The notes below the pieces were generated by a model. The model did not search any database and was not told where the DNA came from. It worked only from the letters and a program-made list of their open reading frames with translations. 64,000 bases of DNA from Streptomyces sp. NBC_01283 (GTDB lineage: Bacteria; Actinomycetota; Actinomycetes; Streptomycetales; Streptomycetaceae): NCBI RefSeq assembly GCF_041435335.1, contig NZ_CP108430.1, positions 7,405,001 through 7,469,000 of the forward strand, given 5' to 3'. The position numbers were made by a program, and so were the translations under genes. This document shows, piece by piece, positions 45,381 to 54,649 of this stretch. Each line of letters begins with the position of its first letter. Positions within the stretch are counted from its first letter, which is position 1.

Positions 45381-46592
45381 ATGGCCGACCGCGTCACGGT
45401 GATCGGCTGGGACGGCTCGCCGCTGACCGCCGCCGCGCGCTCGGCGCTCGGCGCCGCCACACTCGTCGCGGGCGCCGCCCACCACCTCGCGCTCGGCGAG
45501 GTGCCGCGGGCCGCGGAAAGGATCCGCCTGGGCAGCGTGAGCCTGGCCGCCCGCCGCATCGCCGCCCACCGCGGCACCGCGGTGGTCCTGGCCGATGGCG
45601 ACCCCGGGTTCTTCGGCGTCGTCCGCACGCTGCGCGCCCCCGAGTACGGCCTCGAGGTCGAAGTGGTGCCCGCCGTCTCCTCCGTCGCCCAGGCCTTCGC
45701 CCGCGCCGGGATGCCCTGGGACGACGCCGAGGTCGTGGTCGCCCACCCGCGCACCCTGCGCCGCGCGGTGAACGTCTGCCGCGCGCACCCCAAGGTCGCC
45801 GTCCTCACCTCGCCCGGAGCGGGCCCGGCCGAGCTCGGCCTGCTGCTCCAGGGCGTGCACCGCACCTTCGTGATCTGCGAGGAGCTCGGCACCGAGCGCG
45901 AACAGGTCACCGTCCTCACCTCGGACAAGGCCGCCGACCACACCTGGCGCGACCCGAACGTCGTCATCGTCATCGGCGGCCCGGCCGCCGCCTCCGACAC
46001 CGGCTGGATCGCGGGACGCGACCCGGGGACCCCGCGCGGCTGGGCGCTGCCCGCCCCCGCCTACGGCGGCGACGCCCAGCTCGGCGAGGGCGAGAGCGAC
46101 CGCCTGCGGGCCGTCCAACTCGCCCGCGTCGGCCCGCGCGTGGGCGATCTGGTCTGGGACATCGGCTGCGGCAGCGGCGCCTTCGCCGTGGAGGCGGCAC
46201 GTTTCGGCGCCGCCGTCATCGCCGTCGACGCCGACCCCGACGCCTGCGCCCGCACCACGGCGGTCGCCCGCCACTTCGGCGTACAGCCGGAGATCGTGCA
46301 CGGCACGGCGCCGCACATCCTCGAAGACCTGCCCGAGCCCGATGTCGTACGGATCGGGGGCGGGGGAGCCGAGGTGGTCTCCGCCGTCGCCGACCGCCGC
46401 CCGGCGCGCATCGTGACGCACGCGTCGACCCGTGACGCGGCCGAACTCATCGGCAGGGGCCTGACGGAGCACGGATACGCGGTCGAATGCGCGCTGCTCC
46501 AGTCCGTCGAACTCGACACGCGCGCGTGGACGGAGCGGGAGCGGACCGTGGTCTTCCTGCTCTCCGGACAGTTGCCCGATCGCGCCCCGTGA
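45381..46592 (+). CDS. cobL: precorrin-6Y C5,15-methyltransferase (CbiE-CbiT fusion)
   Basis: A 403-residue bifunctional cobalamin enzyme. The N-terminal CbiE tetrapyrrole methylase (about 1-205; VTVIGWDGSPLTAAARSAL, LADGDPGFFGVV, VVPAVSSVAQAFARAG) methylates C5. The C-terminal CbiT-like SAM methyltransferase (about 220-400; VGDLVWDIGCGSGAFAVEAA, VIAVDADPDACART, VRIGGGGAEV) methylates C15 and decarboxylates. GTG/ATG choice: ATG 45381 with AGGAGA upstream. First of three cobalamin genes on the plus strand (cobL, bluB-cobT, cobA). Confidence 0.95.
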   Translation: MADRVTVIGWDGSPLTAAARSALGAATLVAGAAHHLALGEVPRAAERIRLGSVSLAARRIAAHRGTAVVLADGDPGFFGVVRTLRAPEYGLEVEVVPAVSSVAQAFARAGMPWDDAEVVVAHPRTLRRAVNVCRAHPKVAVLTSPGAGPAELGLLLQGVHRTFVICEELGTEREQVTVLTSDKAADHTWRDPNVVIVIGGPAAASDTGWIAGRDPGTPRGWALPAPAYGGDAQLGEGESDRLRAVQLARVGPRVGDLVWDIGCGSGAFAVEAARFGAAVIAVDADPDACARTTAVARHFGVQPEIVHGTAPHILEDLPEPDVVRIGGGGAEVVSAVADRRPARIVTHASTRDAAELIGRGLTEHGYAVECALLQSVELDTRAWTERERTVVFLLSGQLPDRAP

Positions 46593-46946
46593 CCCTGCTG
46601 CCGCACGGTGCGGGGTAGGCTGGCCGATCGTTGTACCGCACCCGAGTGTCCGGCAAATAGTTGGTCAATGTCCGGAAAGCTCGCCCGTTTTGGGGGGTGT
46701 GTGGTACGGCAGGACCGGAGGGCGCGCAACGTGGCGCAGCCCACAGCGGGCCGTTGCGGATCAAGCCGCCGCGGTGGCAGGCCACCCGGGACAATGCCTG
46801 TTGTCCGTACGCGGTTCGTGCCGCGTGGCGCGCACGCTCGTTGAGATTGACGGGCGGTTGGTGCGCCGCTCCGGGCGATGGGGCTTCCCCGGCCGAAGGC
46901 TGAGGGGCGGTCGAAGAAGCACTAACCGATGGGCGAGGGGTTACGC
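46593..46946. other. 354-base intergenic region before bluB-cobT
   Basis: No gene is supported. I looked for a cobalamin riboswitch (conserved B12 box and flanking stems) and did not see one. The region probably holds the promoter of bluB-cobT, but I cannot point to confident -35/-10 elements. Confidence 0.4.
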
Positions 46947-49900
46947 ATGACCGACACCGGCCAGGTCCCGGGCGAGGGACTGCCGGAGAACGCAGGCATG
47001 GTGGAGCAGCCGGGCGTCCCCGCCCCGGGCGCGTACACCTACCTCGACCCCTCCGAGAATCCCGCCGAGAGCGTCGCCCCCGCGGATGATGACGACCTGT
47101 TGCTGATGCCGGGTGCCCAGGGCGCCTGGAGCGAGCCGACGTCGGCCCAGCCGCAGCCGGGTCAGCCGGTGGCTGTCGGGCAGGGTGTGGGCCAGCCGGT
47201 GGCGGACGCTTCGCTCGGGGGCCAGTACGCCGCCGGGCAGCCGGTGGCCGGCCAGCCCGGTGTCGATCCTTCCGCGGCGGACCAGCCGCAGCCCATGCCC
47301 GATCAGTCCGTCGGCGGCCAGCACGCGGCGGCCCCGCAGGCGTTCGCCCAGCAGTCGGCCGCCCAGCACGCGGTCGGGCAGCAGTCGGTCGGGCAGCCGC
47401 AGGCCATGCATCAGCCGGGCCCGCACGAGACGGCCGGCCGTGACAGCGGCTCGGTCGACCTGAACGGCGTCCAGCTGCCCGGTGCGGCCACCCCCGCGCC
47501 CGCGTCGCACCCCGGCCCGTCCCGCCGCCCGCTCCACCGGGGCCCGTCGGGTCCCGCCGTACCCGACGGCTCGGGCAGTCCCGTACGTTCCCTCGCCGAC
47601 CGCGGACCGGCCGGTGCGCCGCAGCACGCCGCGCCCGTGCGGCACGCGGGGCCGCCCACCGTGGGGCCCGAGTACCTCGACATCCCGCGCGACGAGGAAG
47701 GGATGCTGCCGGGGCAGCAGCTCGGTGAGAACGCGCCGCAGGGCGCGACGCCGTGGACGCCTCAGCCGCAGCAGCCCCAGCACGCCCAGGGCTCCCAGTC
47801 TCCTCAGTACGGGCAGTCCGTGCAGTTCGTCGCACCAGCAGAAACGGTCGTCCCGGACGTCACTCCCGGCACTCCCGTCGCTCCCGTCACAGAGGGCATG
47901 CCGGAGGCGCAGGACGCACCGGACGCACCGGGCACGCAGGACGCGGTCGCGCCCGAGGCCCCGCAGCCCGCGCCGGCCGCCGAGACGCCGGCTGCCGCCT
48001 TCCCGCAGGCCGCGGATGCAGCCGACCTTGCGGCCGCGCAAGGTGCTGAGGCCGACGCCCAGTTCGCGCAGGCCGTCGCCGATGCCGGGCAGCCCGCGTT
48101 CGCCGTGGACGCCGAGCAGCCGTCGGCCGAGCAGCCCGCCGCCGTGGACCCGTCCGCGCCCGCCCCGGAAGCGAGCCAGGAGCCCGTGCACGCGCAGGGC
48201 TCCGGCCAGCCGCAGTTCGCCATGGCGGGCGCGCAGCCCTGGTCGGACGCGCCGCTCGCGGGCGCGGGACACGCGGCCCAGGGCCCGCACATCCCGCAGG
48301 CCCAGCAGGCCCAGCAGTACGCAGACGTCTCCGCGGCCCAGGCGCCGCAGGGCGAGGAGCTGCAGGGGGACCTGAACCCGCAGTCCTACGCCGCGCCCCA
48401 GGCCCCCGCGCCCCTCGGCCAGTTCGTGCCGGTCGAGGGCTCCGTGCCGACCACGCCTCACCTGGCACCGACGCCTCCGCACGCCCTGTCGGTCCCCCCG
48501 GAGTCCGTACCGCAGGCGTCCGTCCCTTCGGCGCCCGTACCGCCGGAGCACTTCGAGGCCCCGCAGCCTGAGGCCCCCGAGGCGCAGCCGCAGCCGCAAC
48601 CCGTCGAGCCGGAGGCCGCCCTTCCGGCAGCCGGCATCCCGGAGACGCCGGCCACCCCGGAGGCCCCCGAGGCCCCCGAGGCCCAGGACCCCTCGGCTCT
48701 CCTCGAAGCCGCCGAAGCCGCCGAAGCCGCCGAAGCCGCAGAGCCCGCCGAAGCCGCCGAGATCGCCGCACCCGCCGAAACGCCCGAGGCCCCCCAGCCC
48801 GTCTCCCCCCAGCCCGAGGCCACCGTGCCCGCACCGCGTGACAGTGGAGAGGCCGTGGCCGTGGCGGCGACTCCCGCCCCGGACACGGCGGAGGAGCCCG
48901 AGGCCCCTGAGGCGCAGCCCGAGCCCGTCGAGGCGGAGGTCGCCCCTCCGGCAGTCGAGATCCTGGAGGCGTCGGCCGCTCCGGAGGCCCCCGAGCCCCT
49001 GGCCGTCGTCGAAGCCGGGCCCGTCCACGTGCCCGAGGCCGCCGACCCGGCGGAAGCCGCGGACGAGGCCGTCGTCCCCGAGCCCGTCGGGCAGCCGGAG
49101 CCGGTCCAGCAGTCGGAGGCGCCCGCCGCCCCCGCCTACGACGACGCCGAGCGCGAGGCCGTCCTGCGCGTCATGCGCGAACGCCGCGACATCCGCAACG
49201 GCTTCCGCAGCGACGCCATCCCGCACGAGGTGCTGCTCCGCGTCCTGGAGGCGGCCCACACGGCGCCCTCCGTGGGCCACTCGCAGCCCTGGGACTTCGT
49301 CGTCATCCGCTCGGCGGACACCCGCCGCACGATGCACGAACTGGCCATGCGCCAGAAGGACGCGTACGCGAAGTCGCTCCCCAAGGGCCGCGCGAAGCAG
49401 TTCAAGGAACTGAAGATCGAGGCCATCCTCGACACCCCGGTGAACATCGTCGTCACCGCCGACCCGACCCGCGGCGGCCGCCACACCCTCGGCCGTCACA
49501 CGCAGCCGCAGATGGCCCCGTACTCCTCGGCCCTCGCGGTCGAGAACCTCTGGCTCGCGGCGCGCGCCGAGGGCCTGGGCGTCGGCTGGGTCAGCTTCTT
49601 CGACGAACGCGAGATGGTCAGGACCCTCGGCCTGCCCGAGCACCTCGAAGTGGTGGCCTATCTCTGTGTCGGTTACGTCGACGAGTTCCCCGAGGAGCCT
49701 GAGCTGATGCAGGCAGGCTGGTCCAAGCGCCGCCCCCTCTCCTGGGTGGTCCACGAGGAGACGTACGGCCGCCGTGCCCTGCCCGGCGAGGACCCGCACG
49801 ACCTGCTCGCCGAGACCGTCTCCAACATCCGTCCGCTGGACGCGAAGGCGCTCGGTGAGGCGTGGGAGCGGCAGAAGCGGATGACGAAGCCGCCGGGCGC

Positions 49901-50852
49901 GCTCGGCATGCTGGAGATCATCTCCGCGCAGCTCTCCGGCCTCTCCCGGCAGTGCCCGCCGCCGATCCCGGAGCCCGCGGCCGTCGCGATCTTCGCGGGC
50001 GACCACGGTGTGCACGCCCAGGGTGTCACCGCCTGGCCCCAGGAGGTGACCGCGCAGATGGTCGCCAACTTCCTCGGCGGCGGCGCGGTCTGCAACGCCT
50101 TCGCCAACCAGGTGGGCGCCGAGGTCTGCGTCATCGACGTGGGCGTGGCCAGCGAACTCCCGGCCACCCCCGGTCTGTTGCCCCGCAAGATCCGCGCGGG
50201 CACGGCCGACATGACGACCGGCCCCGCACTGAGCCGCGAGGAGGTCAAGGCGGCCATCGAGGTCGGCATCGAGACCGCCCGCGACCTGGTGGCCGCGGGC
50301 AACAAGGCCCTGCTCACCGGCGAGATGGGCATCGCGAACACCACGGCGTCCGCGGCCCTCATCTCCGTCTACACGGACACCGACCCCGGCGAGGTGACCG
50401 GCCGAGGCACGGGCATCAACGACGAGATGCACAGCCGCAAGGTCGACGTCGTGCGCCGCGCCCTGGAGCTGCACCAGCCCGACCCTGCCGACCCGATCGG
50501 CGTCCTCGCGGCGATCGGCGGCCTGGAGCACGCGGCGATGGTGGGCCTGCTCCTCGGCGGCGCCTCCCTGCGTACGCCGGTCATCCTGGACGGCGTGAGC
50601 GCCGGCGCGGCGGCCCTGGTCGCCCGCGCCATCGCCCCCGAGGTCCTCGCGGCCTGCATCGCGGGCCACCGCAGCGCGGAGCCGGGCCACGTGGCGGCCC
50701 TGAACAAGCTGGGCCTGCGCCCCCTGATCGACCTCGACCTCCGCCTGGGCGAGGGCACCGGCGCCCTGCTCGCCCTCCCGGTGGTGCAGAGCGCGGCCCG
50801 CGCGATGCACGAGGTGGCCACGTTCGACTCGGCGGGGGTAACGGAGAAGTAG
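46947..50852 (+). CDS. cobT: disordered-BluB-CobT fusion (DMB synthase / nicotinate-nucleotide-DMB phosphoribosyltransferase)
   Basis: A 1301-residue protein in three parts. Residues 1 to about 730 are low-complexity, rich in Ala, Pro, Gln, Glu and Val with GQPVA and APEAPEAPEA-type repeats and no predicted fold. Residues about 730-945 are a BluB flavodestructase (ERRDIRNGFRSDAIPHEVLL with the conserved Asp, THTAPSVGHSQPWDFV-like HTAPSVGHSQPWDFV, APYSSALAVENLWLAARAE), which makes 5,6-dimethylbenzimidazole from FMNH2 and O2. Residues about 950-1301 are CobT (IFAGDHGVHAQGV, LTGEMGIANTTASAAL, the catalytic Glu in LRLGEGTGALLALP), which attaches DMB to ribose phosphate for the lower ligand of B12. 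One chain thus makes and uses DMB. ATG 46947 follows GAGGGG. Confidence 0.93.
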   Translation: MTDTGQVPGEGLPENAGMVEQPGVPAPGAYTYLDPSENPAESVAPADDDDLLLMPGAQGAWSEPTSAQPQPGQPVAVGQGVGQPVADASLGGQYAAGQPVAGQPGVDPSAADQPQPMPDQSVGGQHAAAPQAFAQQSAAQHAVGQQSVGQPQAMHQPGPHETAGRDSGSVDLNGVQLPGAATPAPASHPGPSRRPLHRGPSGPAVPDGSGSPVRSLADRGPAGAPQHAAPVRHAGPPTVGPEYLDIPRDEEGMLPGQQLGENAPQGATPWTPQPQQPQHAQGSQSPQYGQSVQFVAPAETVVPDVTPGTPVAPVTEGMPEAQDAPDAPGTQDAVAPEAPQPAPAAETPAAAFPQAADAADLAAAQGAEADAQFAQAVADAGQPAFAVDAEQPSAEQPAAVDPSAPAPEASQEPVHAQGSGQPQFAMAGAQPWSDAPLAGAGHAAQGPHIPQAQQAQQYADVSAAQAPQGEELQGDLNPQSYAAPQAPAPLGQFVPVEGSVPTTPHLAPTPPHALSVPPESVPQASVPSAPVPPEHFEAPQPEAPEAQPQPQPVEPEAALPAAGIPETPATPEAPEAPEAQDPSALLEAAEAAEAAEAAEPAEAAEIAAPAETPEAPQPVSPQPEATVPAPRDSGEAVAVAATPAPDTAEEPEAPEAQPEPVEAEVAPPAVEILEASAAPEAPEPLAVVEAGPVHVPEAADPAEAADEAVVPEPVGQPEPVQQSEAPAAPAYDDAEREAVLRVMRERRDIRNGFRSDAIPHEVLLRVLEAAHTAPSVGHSQPWDFVVIRSADTRRTMHELAMRQKDAYAKSLPKGRAKQFKELKIEAILDTPVNIVVTADPTRGGRHTLGRHTQPQMAPYSSALAVENLWLAARAEGLGVGWVSFFDEREMVRTLGLPEHLEVVAYLCVGYVDEFPEEPELMQAGWSKRRPLSWVVHEETYGRRALPGEDPHDLLAETVSNIRPLDAKALGEAWERQKRMTKPPGALGMLEIISAQLSGLSRQCPPPIPEPAAVAIFAGDHGVHAQGVTAWPQEVTAQMVANFLGGGAVCNAFANQVGAEVCVIDVGVASELPATPGLLPRKIRAGTADMTTGPALSREEVKAAIEVGIETARDLVAAGNKALLTGEMGIANTTASAALISVYTDTDPGEVTGRGTGINDEMHSRKVDVVRRALELHQPDPADPIGVLAAIGGLEHAAMVGLLLGGASLRTPVILDGVSAGAAALVARAIAPEVLAACIAGHRSAEPGHVAALNKLGLRPLIDLDLRLGEGTGALLALPVVQSAARAMHEVATFDSAGVTEK

Positions 50853-50884
50853 CCGCGTTCTGGGGCGAAGCCCCGGTTGTCGGG

Positions 50885-50923
50885 GGGTAGGGGCGGGCTC
50901 GCGGAAAGAGCCCGCCCCTACCC
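50885..50923 (+). terminator. terminator after bluB-cobT
   Basis: A perfect 16-bp stem (GGGTAGGGGCGGGCTC and complement) around GCGGAAA, 32 bases after the stop. Confidence 0.85.
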
Positions 50924-51013
50924 GCACCGTAAAGTGAACTCGCACGTAGAACCCGCACGTCAGCGCCGCTCCACCGCCGCAGCGGCAGCGCCCCGCACGA
51001 GGAGCCTCCCGCC

Positions 51014-52246
51014 ATGGCCGAAAGCCCCGCCTACCCCGTAGGCCTCCGCCTCACCGACCGCCGCACGGTCGTCCTCGGCGGCGGCCAGGTGGCCCAGCGC
51101 CGCCTCCCCGCCCTGATCGCCGCGGGCGCCGACATCCACCTCGTGTCGCCGACGGCGACCCCTTCGGTGGAGGCGATGGCGGACGCGGGGGAGATCACCT
51201 GGGAGCGCCGCCGCTACGAGACAGGCGACCTCAAGGACGCCTGGTACGCCCTCATCGCCACCAGTGACGGCGAGGCCAACAGGGCCGCTTCCGCGGAGGC
51301 CGAAGCCCACCGCGTCTGGTGCGTCCGCTCGGACGACGCCGACGCCGCCACCGCGCTGACCCCCGCGACCGGCCGCTCCGAGGGCGTCACGGTCGCCGTC
51401 CTCACCACGGACATCCACGGCCGCGACCCCCGCCGCACCGCGGCCATCCGCGACGCGGTCGTCGAGGGCCTGCGCGACGGCACCCTCGTGGCACCCCACC
51501 ACCGCACCCGCACCCCCGGCGTCGCCCTCGTCGGCGGCGGGCCCGGCGACCCCGACCTCATCACGGTCCGCGGCCGTCGTCTCCTCGCCGAGGCGGACGT
51601 GGTCATCGCCGACCGGCTCGGCCCCCGCGACCTGCTCGCCGAACTCCCGCCGCACGTCGAGGTGATCGACGCGGCGAAGATCCCGTACGGGCGCTTCATG
51701 GCCCAGGAGGCCATCAACAACGCCCTCATCGAGCACGCGAAGCAGGGCAAGTCGGTCGTGCGTCTCAAGGGTGGCGACCCCTTCGTCTTCGGGCGCGGCA
51801 TGGAAGAGGCCCAGGCGCTGGCCGAGGAGGGCATCGCCTGCACCGTGGTCCCCGGCATCTCCAGCTCGATCTCGGTGCCCGGCGCGGCGGGCATCCCCGT
51901 CACGCATCGCGGCGTCGCCCATGAGTTCACGGTGGTCAGCGGCCACGTGGCCCCGGACGACGAGCGCTCCCTGGTCGACTGGGCGGCCCTGGCCAAGCTG
52001 CGCGGCACCCTCGTGGTCCTGATGGGCGTGGACAAGATCGGCAAGATCGCCGAGACGCTCACCTCGCACGGCAGGTCGCCCGAGACCCCCGTCGCCCTGA
52101 TCCAGGAGGGCACCACCGCGGCCCAGCGCCGCGTGGACGCCACCCTCGCCACCGTCGCCGCCGAGGTCGCCGCGCACGAGGTGAGGCCCCCGGCCGTCAT
52201 CGTCATCGGCGACGTGGTGAACGTGGGCCCCGACGGTTCCGCCTAG
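51014..52246 (+). CDS. cobA: uroporphyrinogen-III C-methyltransferase with precorrin-2 dehydrogenase-like domain
   Basis: A 410-residue CysG-like enzyme feeding the corrin/siroheme branch. The N-terminal NAD-binding domain (about 1-165; TVVLGGGQVAQRRLPALIAA) resembles precorrin-2 dehydrogenase/ferrochelatase (CysG-N). The C-terminal domain (about 170-410) is a tetrapyrrole methylase: VALVGGGPGDPDLITVRGRR, LKGGDPFVFGRGMEEAQAL, VVPGISSSISVPGAAGIP and HVAPDDERSLVDWAALA. It methylates uroporphyrinogen III at C2 and C7. ATG 51014 with GAGGAGC upstream. It may serve both B12 and siroheme synthesis. Confidence 0.95.
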   Translation: MAESPAYPVGLRLTDRRTVVLGGGQVAQRRLPALIAAGADIHLVSPTATPSVEAMADAGEITWERRRYETGDLKDAWYALIATSDGEANRAASAEAEAHRVWCVRSDDADAATALTPATGRSEGVTVAVLTTDIHGRDPRRTAAIRDAVVEGLRDGTLVAPHHRTRTPGVALVGGGPGDPDLITVRGRRLLAEADVVIADRLGPRDLLAELPPHVEVIDAAKIPYGRFMAQEAINNALIEHAKQGKSVVRLKGGDPFVFGRGMEEAQALAEEGIACTVVPGISSSISVPGAAGIPVTHRGVAHEFTVVSGHVAPDDERSLVDWAALAKLRGTLVVLMGVDKIGKIAETLTSHGRSPETPVALIQEGTTAAQRRVDATLATVAAEVAAHEVRPPAVIVIGDVVNVGPDGSA

Positions 52247-52331
52247 CCACCCCGACCCCTCGAGTAACCATCGGTAACCCAACCCGTTCCCAGGCGTTGG
52301 CACCACACCCAGGACAAGGCAGTATCACCCT

Positions 52332-53150
52332 GTGGCTGATCTCATCACCGTTGACGACCCCACCGACCCGCGCCTGCGCGACTACACGGGCCTGACCGAC
52401 GTCGAACTGCGCCGCAAGCGCGAGCCCGCCGAAGGCCTCTTCATCGCCGAGGGCGAGAAGGTGATCAGACGCGCCAAGCAGGCGGGCTACGAGATGCGCT
52501 CGATGCTGCTCTCCGCCAAGTGGGTCGACGTCATGCGGGACGTCATCGACGAGGTCCCGGCCCCGGTGTACGCGGTCAACCCCGACCTGGCCGAGCAGGT
52601 CACCGGCTATCACGTGCACCGCGGCGCCCTCGCCTCGATGCAGCGCAAGCCGCTGCCGACGTCGGACGAACTCCTCACCACGGCGCGCCGCGTCGTCGTC
52701 ATGGAGTCGGTCAACGACCACACCAACATCGGCGCGATCTTCCGCAGTGCAGCCGCCCTCGGCATGGACGCGGTCCTGCTCTCACCGGACTGCGCGGATC
52801 CGCTCTACCGCCGCTCGGTGAAGGTCTCCATGGGCGCGGTCTTCTCCGTCCCCTACGCCCGCCTCGAATCCTGGCCGAAGGGTCTGGATGGCGTACGCGA
52901 GGCGGGGTTCAACCTCTTGGCGCTCACCCCGGACGACAAGGCGAAGACCCTGGACGAGGCGGCGCCCCACCGCATGGACCGGGTCGCACTGATGCTCGGC
53001 GCGGAGGGCGAGGGCCTCACCACGAAGGCCCTGATGGCAGCCGACGAATGGGTCCGCATCCCGATGGCCCACGGCGTCGACTCGCTGAACGTGGGAGCGG
53101 CGGCCGCGGTCGCGTTCTACGCGGTGGCGACGGGCCGCCCTCAGCTCTGA
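52332..53150 (+). CDS. TrmH-family (SPOUT) RNA 2'-O-methyltransferase (second)
   Basis: A 272-residue SpoU-type enzyme, paralogous in fold to the one after rplT. N-terminal substrate domain (about 1-100; GLFIAEGEKVIRRAKQ), then the SPOUT motifs VNDHTNIGAIFRSAAALGMD, MLGAEGEGLTTKAL and RIPMAHGVDSLNVGAAAAVA. GTG 52332 lacks a good ribosome binding site; a TATCAC -10-like hexamer just upstream suggests a nearly leaderless mRNA. The 3' end overlaps the convergent kinase gene by 10 bases. The RNA target is unknown. Confidence 0.9.
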   Translation: MADLITVDDPTDPRLRDYTGLTDVELRRKREPAEGLFIAEGEKVIRRAKQAGYEMRSMLLSAKWVDVMRDVIDEVPAPVYAVNPDLAEQVTGYHVHRGALASMQRKPLPTSDELLTTARRVVVMESVNDHTNIGAIFRSAAALGMDAVLLSPDCADPLYRRSVKVSMGAVFSVPYARLESWPKGLDGVREAGFNLLALTPDDKAKTLDEAAPHRMDRVALMLGAEGEGLTTKALMAADEWVRIPMAHGVDSLNVGAAAAVAFYAVATGRPQL

Positions 53151-54454
53151 GGGCCCGGCCCCGGGTCCTGCCGCTGGCTCTGCTGTACGTCGCGCACCTC
53201 GTGCGCGCCGCTGCCGCCGAGCCCGCGCGCGGGCCCCTGGCATCCCTGGGCCGCCGCGATCCCCAGGGCCACGAGCAGCGTCACGACCACGAAGACGAAG
53301 AGCCGCTGGCGCAGCAGCCGCGGGTTGGCGGGCCGCCGGGCGCCGCCTGAGCGCGTGGTGTTCCGGGCCTGCCCGGGACGTGAACCGGATCGCGAGGAAC
53401 CGGATCCGGCCCGCGAGGAACTGGGCCGGGCCGAATTCGGGCGCGAGGAACCCGTGCGCGAGCCCCCGGTCCGCGGGGAACTCGGCCGTGACGAACTGGG
53501 CCGGGGCGGGGGAGTGCCCTGCGGATGACGCCGCTGCGTGCGCTGGTCCGCGTACTCCTCGGCCATCCGTCCCGTCGGACGGTCCTGGTCCTGCCGGGGC
53601 GCGGGCGGCCGCGGGTCCGTCAGGCCCTGTGCCTCACGGGCCGCGATCTCCTTGAGCCTGAGTGACAGTTGGAGCGTGCTGGGACGCTCCTCCGGGTCCT
53701 TGGCGAGGCAGGCCCTGATCAGCGGGGCGAGGGCGTCCGGCACCCCGCCGAGCTGCGCCTCCTCATGGACGACGCGGTAGAGCATGACCTCTGAACTGCC
53801 GTGCCCGAAGGGTGAGTCCGCCATCCCCGCGTACGCAAGGGTGGCGCCGAGGGCGAACACGTCCGTGGCGGGCGTGACGGCGGCACCGCGCACCTGTTCG
53901 GGCGCGAGGAATCCGGGCGAGCCGACGGCGGTGCCCACATGGGTCAGTGTCGAGGCGCCGGTGGCCCAGGCGATGCCGAAGTCGATGATCCGCGGCCCCT
54001 TCGGGGACAGCAGGATGTTCGACGGCTTCAGGTCGCGGTGCACGACCCCGGCTTCATGTACGGCGACGAGGCCTTCGGCGAGCGCCGAGCCGACGACCGC
54101 CACGTCGGCCGCGGAGAGCGGACCCTCGGCGGCGACCTTGTCGTGCAGGGAGGGCCCGGGGACGTACTGCGTGGCGAACCACGGCCGGTCGGCGTCGAGA
54201 TCGGCGGCGACGAGCCGCGCGGTACAGCCGCCGCGGATGCGGCGGGCCGCGGAGACCTCGCGCGCGAAGCGCGATCTGAACTCCTCGTCCTCCGCCAGAT
54301 CGGGCCGGATCACCTTGAGGGCGACGCGCTGCCCCCGCCGGTCCGACCCCAGGTAGACGACACCCATGCCGCCGGCGCCCAGCCGCCTGTGCAGTCTGAA
54401 CGAGCCGACGACACGCGGGTCCTCGCGCCGGAGCCGCATCATCGCCATGTCCAT
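53141..54454 (-). CDS. membrane Ser/Thr protein kinase (Hanks type)
   Basis: A 437-residue kinase. The catalytic domain (about 15-275) has LGAGGMGVVY, the ALKVI Lys, VHRDLKPSNILLS, IDFGIAWA, GSPGFLAPEQV and DVFALGATLAYA. A ~110-residue Ser/Arg/Pro-rich linker (RTGSSRPNSARPSSSRAG) follows, then one membrane helix (LFVFVVVTLLVALGIAAA, about 383-400) and a ~35-residue exterior tail with no PASTA domain. ATG 54454 (MDMAMMRLRRED) is preferred with GCGGGG upstream; later ATGs are possible. Convergent with the SPOUT gene with a 10-base overlap. Confidence 0.92.
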   Translation of the reverse strand: MDMAMMRLRREDPRVVGSFRLHRRLGAGGMGVVYLGSDRRGQRVALKVIRPDLAEDEEFRSRFAREVSAARRIRGGCTARLVAADLDADRPWFATQYVPGPSLHDKVAAEGPLSAADVAVVGSALAEGLVAVHEAGVVHRDLKPSNILLSPKGPRIIDFGIAWATGASTLTHVGTAVGSPGFLAPEQVRGAAVTPATDVFALGATLAYAGMADSPFGHGSSEVMLYRVVHEEAQLGGVPDALAPLIRACLAKDPEERPSTLQLSLRLKEIAAREAQGLTDPRPPAPRQDQDRPTGRMAEEYADQRTQRRHPQGTPPPRPSSSRPSSPRTGGSRTGSSRPNSARPSSSRAGSGSSRSGSRPGQARNTTRSGGARRPANPRLLRQRLFVFVVVTLLVALGIAAAQGCQGPARGLGGSGAHEVRDVQQSQRQDPGPGPQS

Positions 54455-54649
54455 CCCCGCTGCCCGGTCCGTTGTCGTGCCACAGCTTACGTTTCCGTGG
54501 CCGGGCAGGTGCAGAGGCCGCGCCCTCACGGCCCGACCGATTGTCAGTGCCGGGTGGGAAACTTGAAGAGTGGTCAGGGCGCCGGGGGAGAGCGGCCGTT
54601 GTACAGGGCTTGCTCCCCAACCGTCCGTCGTTGAAGGGGGATTGATCCC

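Noticed and set aside
46593..46946. Cobalamin riboswitch before bluB-cobT
   Set aside because: No B12-box-like sequence or conserved stems were found by eye. An Rfam covariance search for the cobalamin element would settle it; a hit would overturn this.
46941..50945. A 1334-codon open frame antisense to bluB-cobT
   Set aside because: It is the shadow of a GC-biased coding sequence on the other strand; the translation is Arg/Gly/Leu low-complexity with no domain, while the plus strand encodes BluB and CobT.
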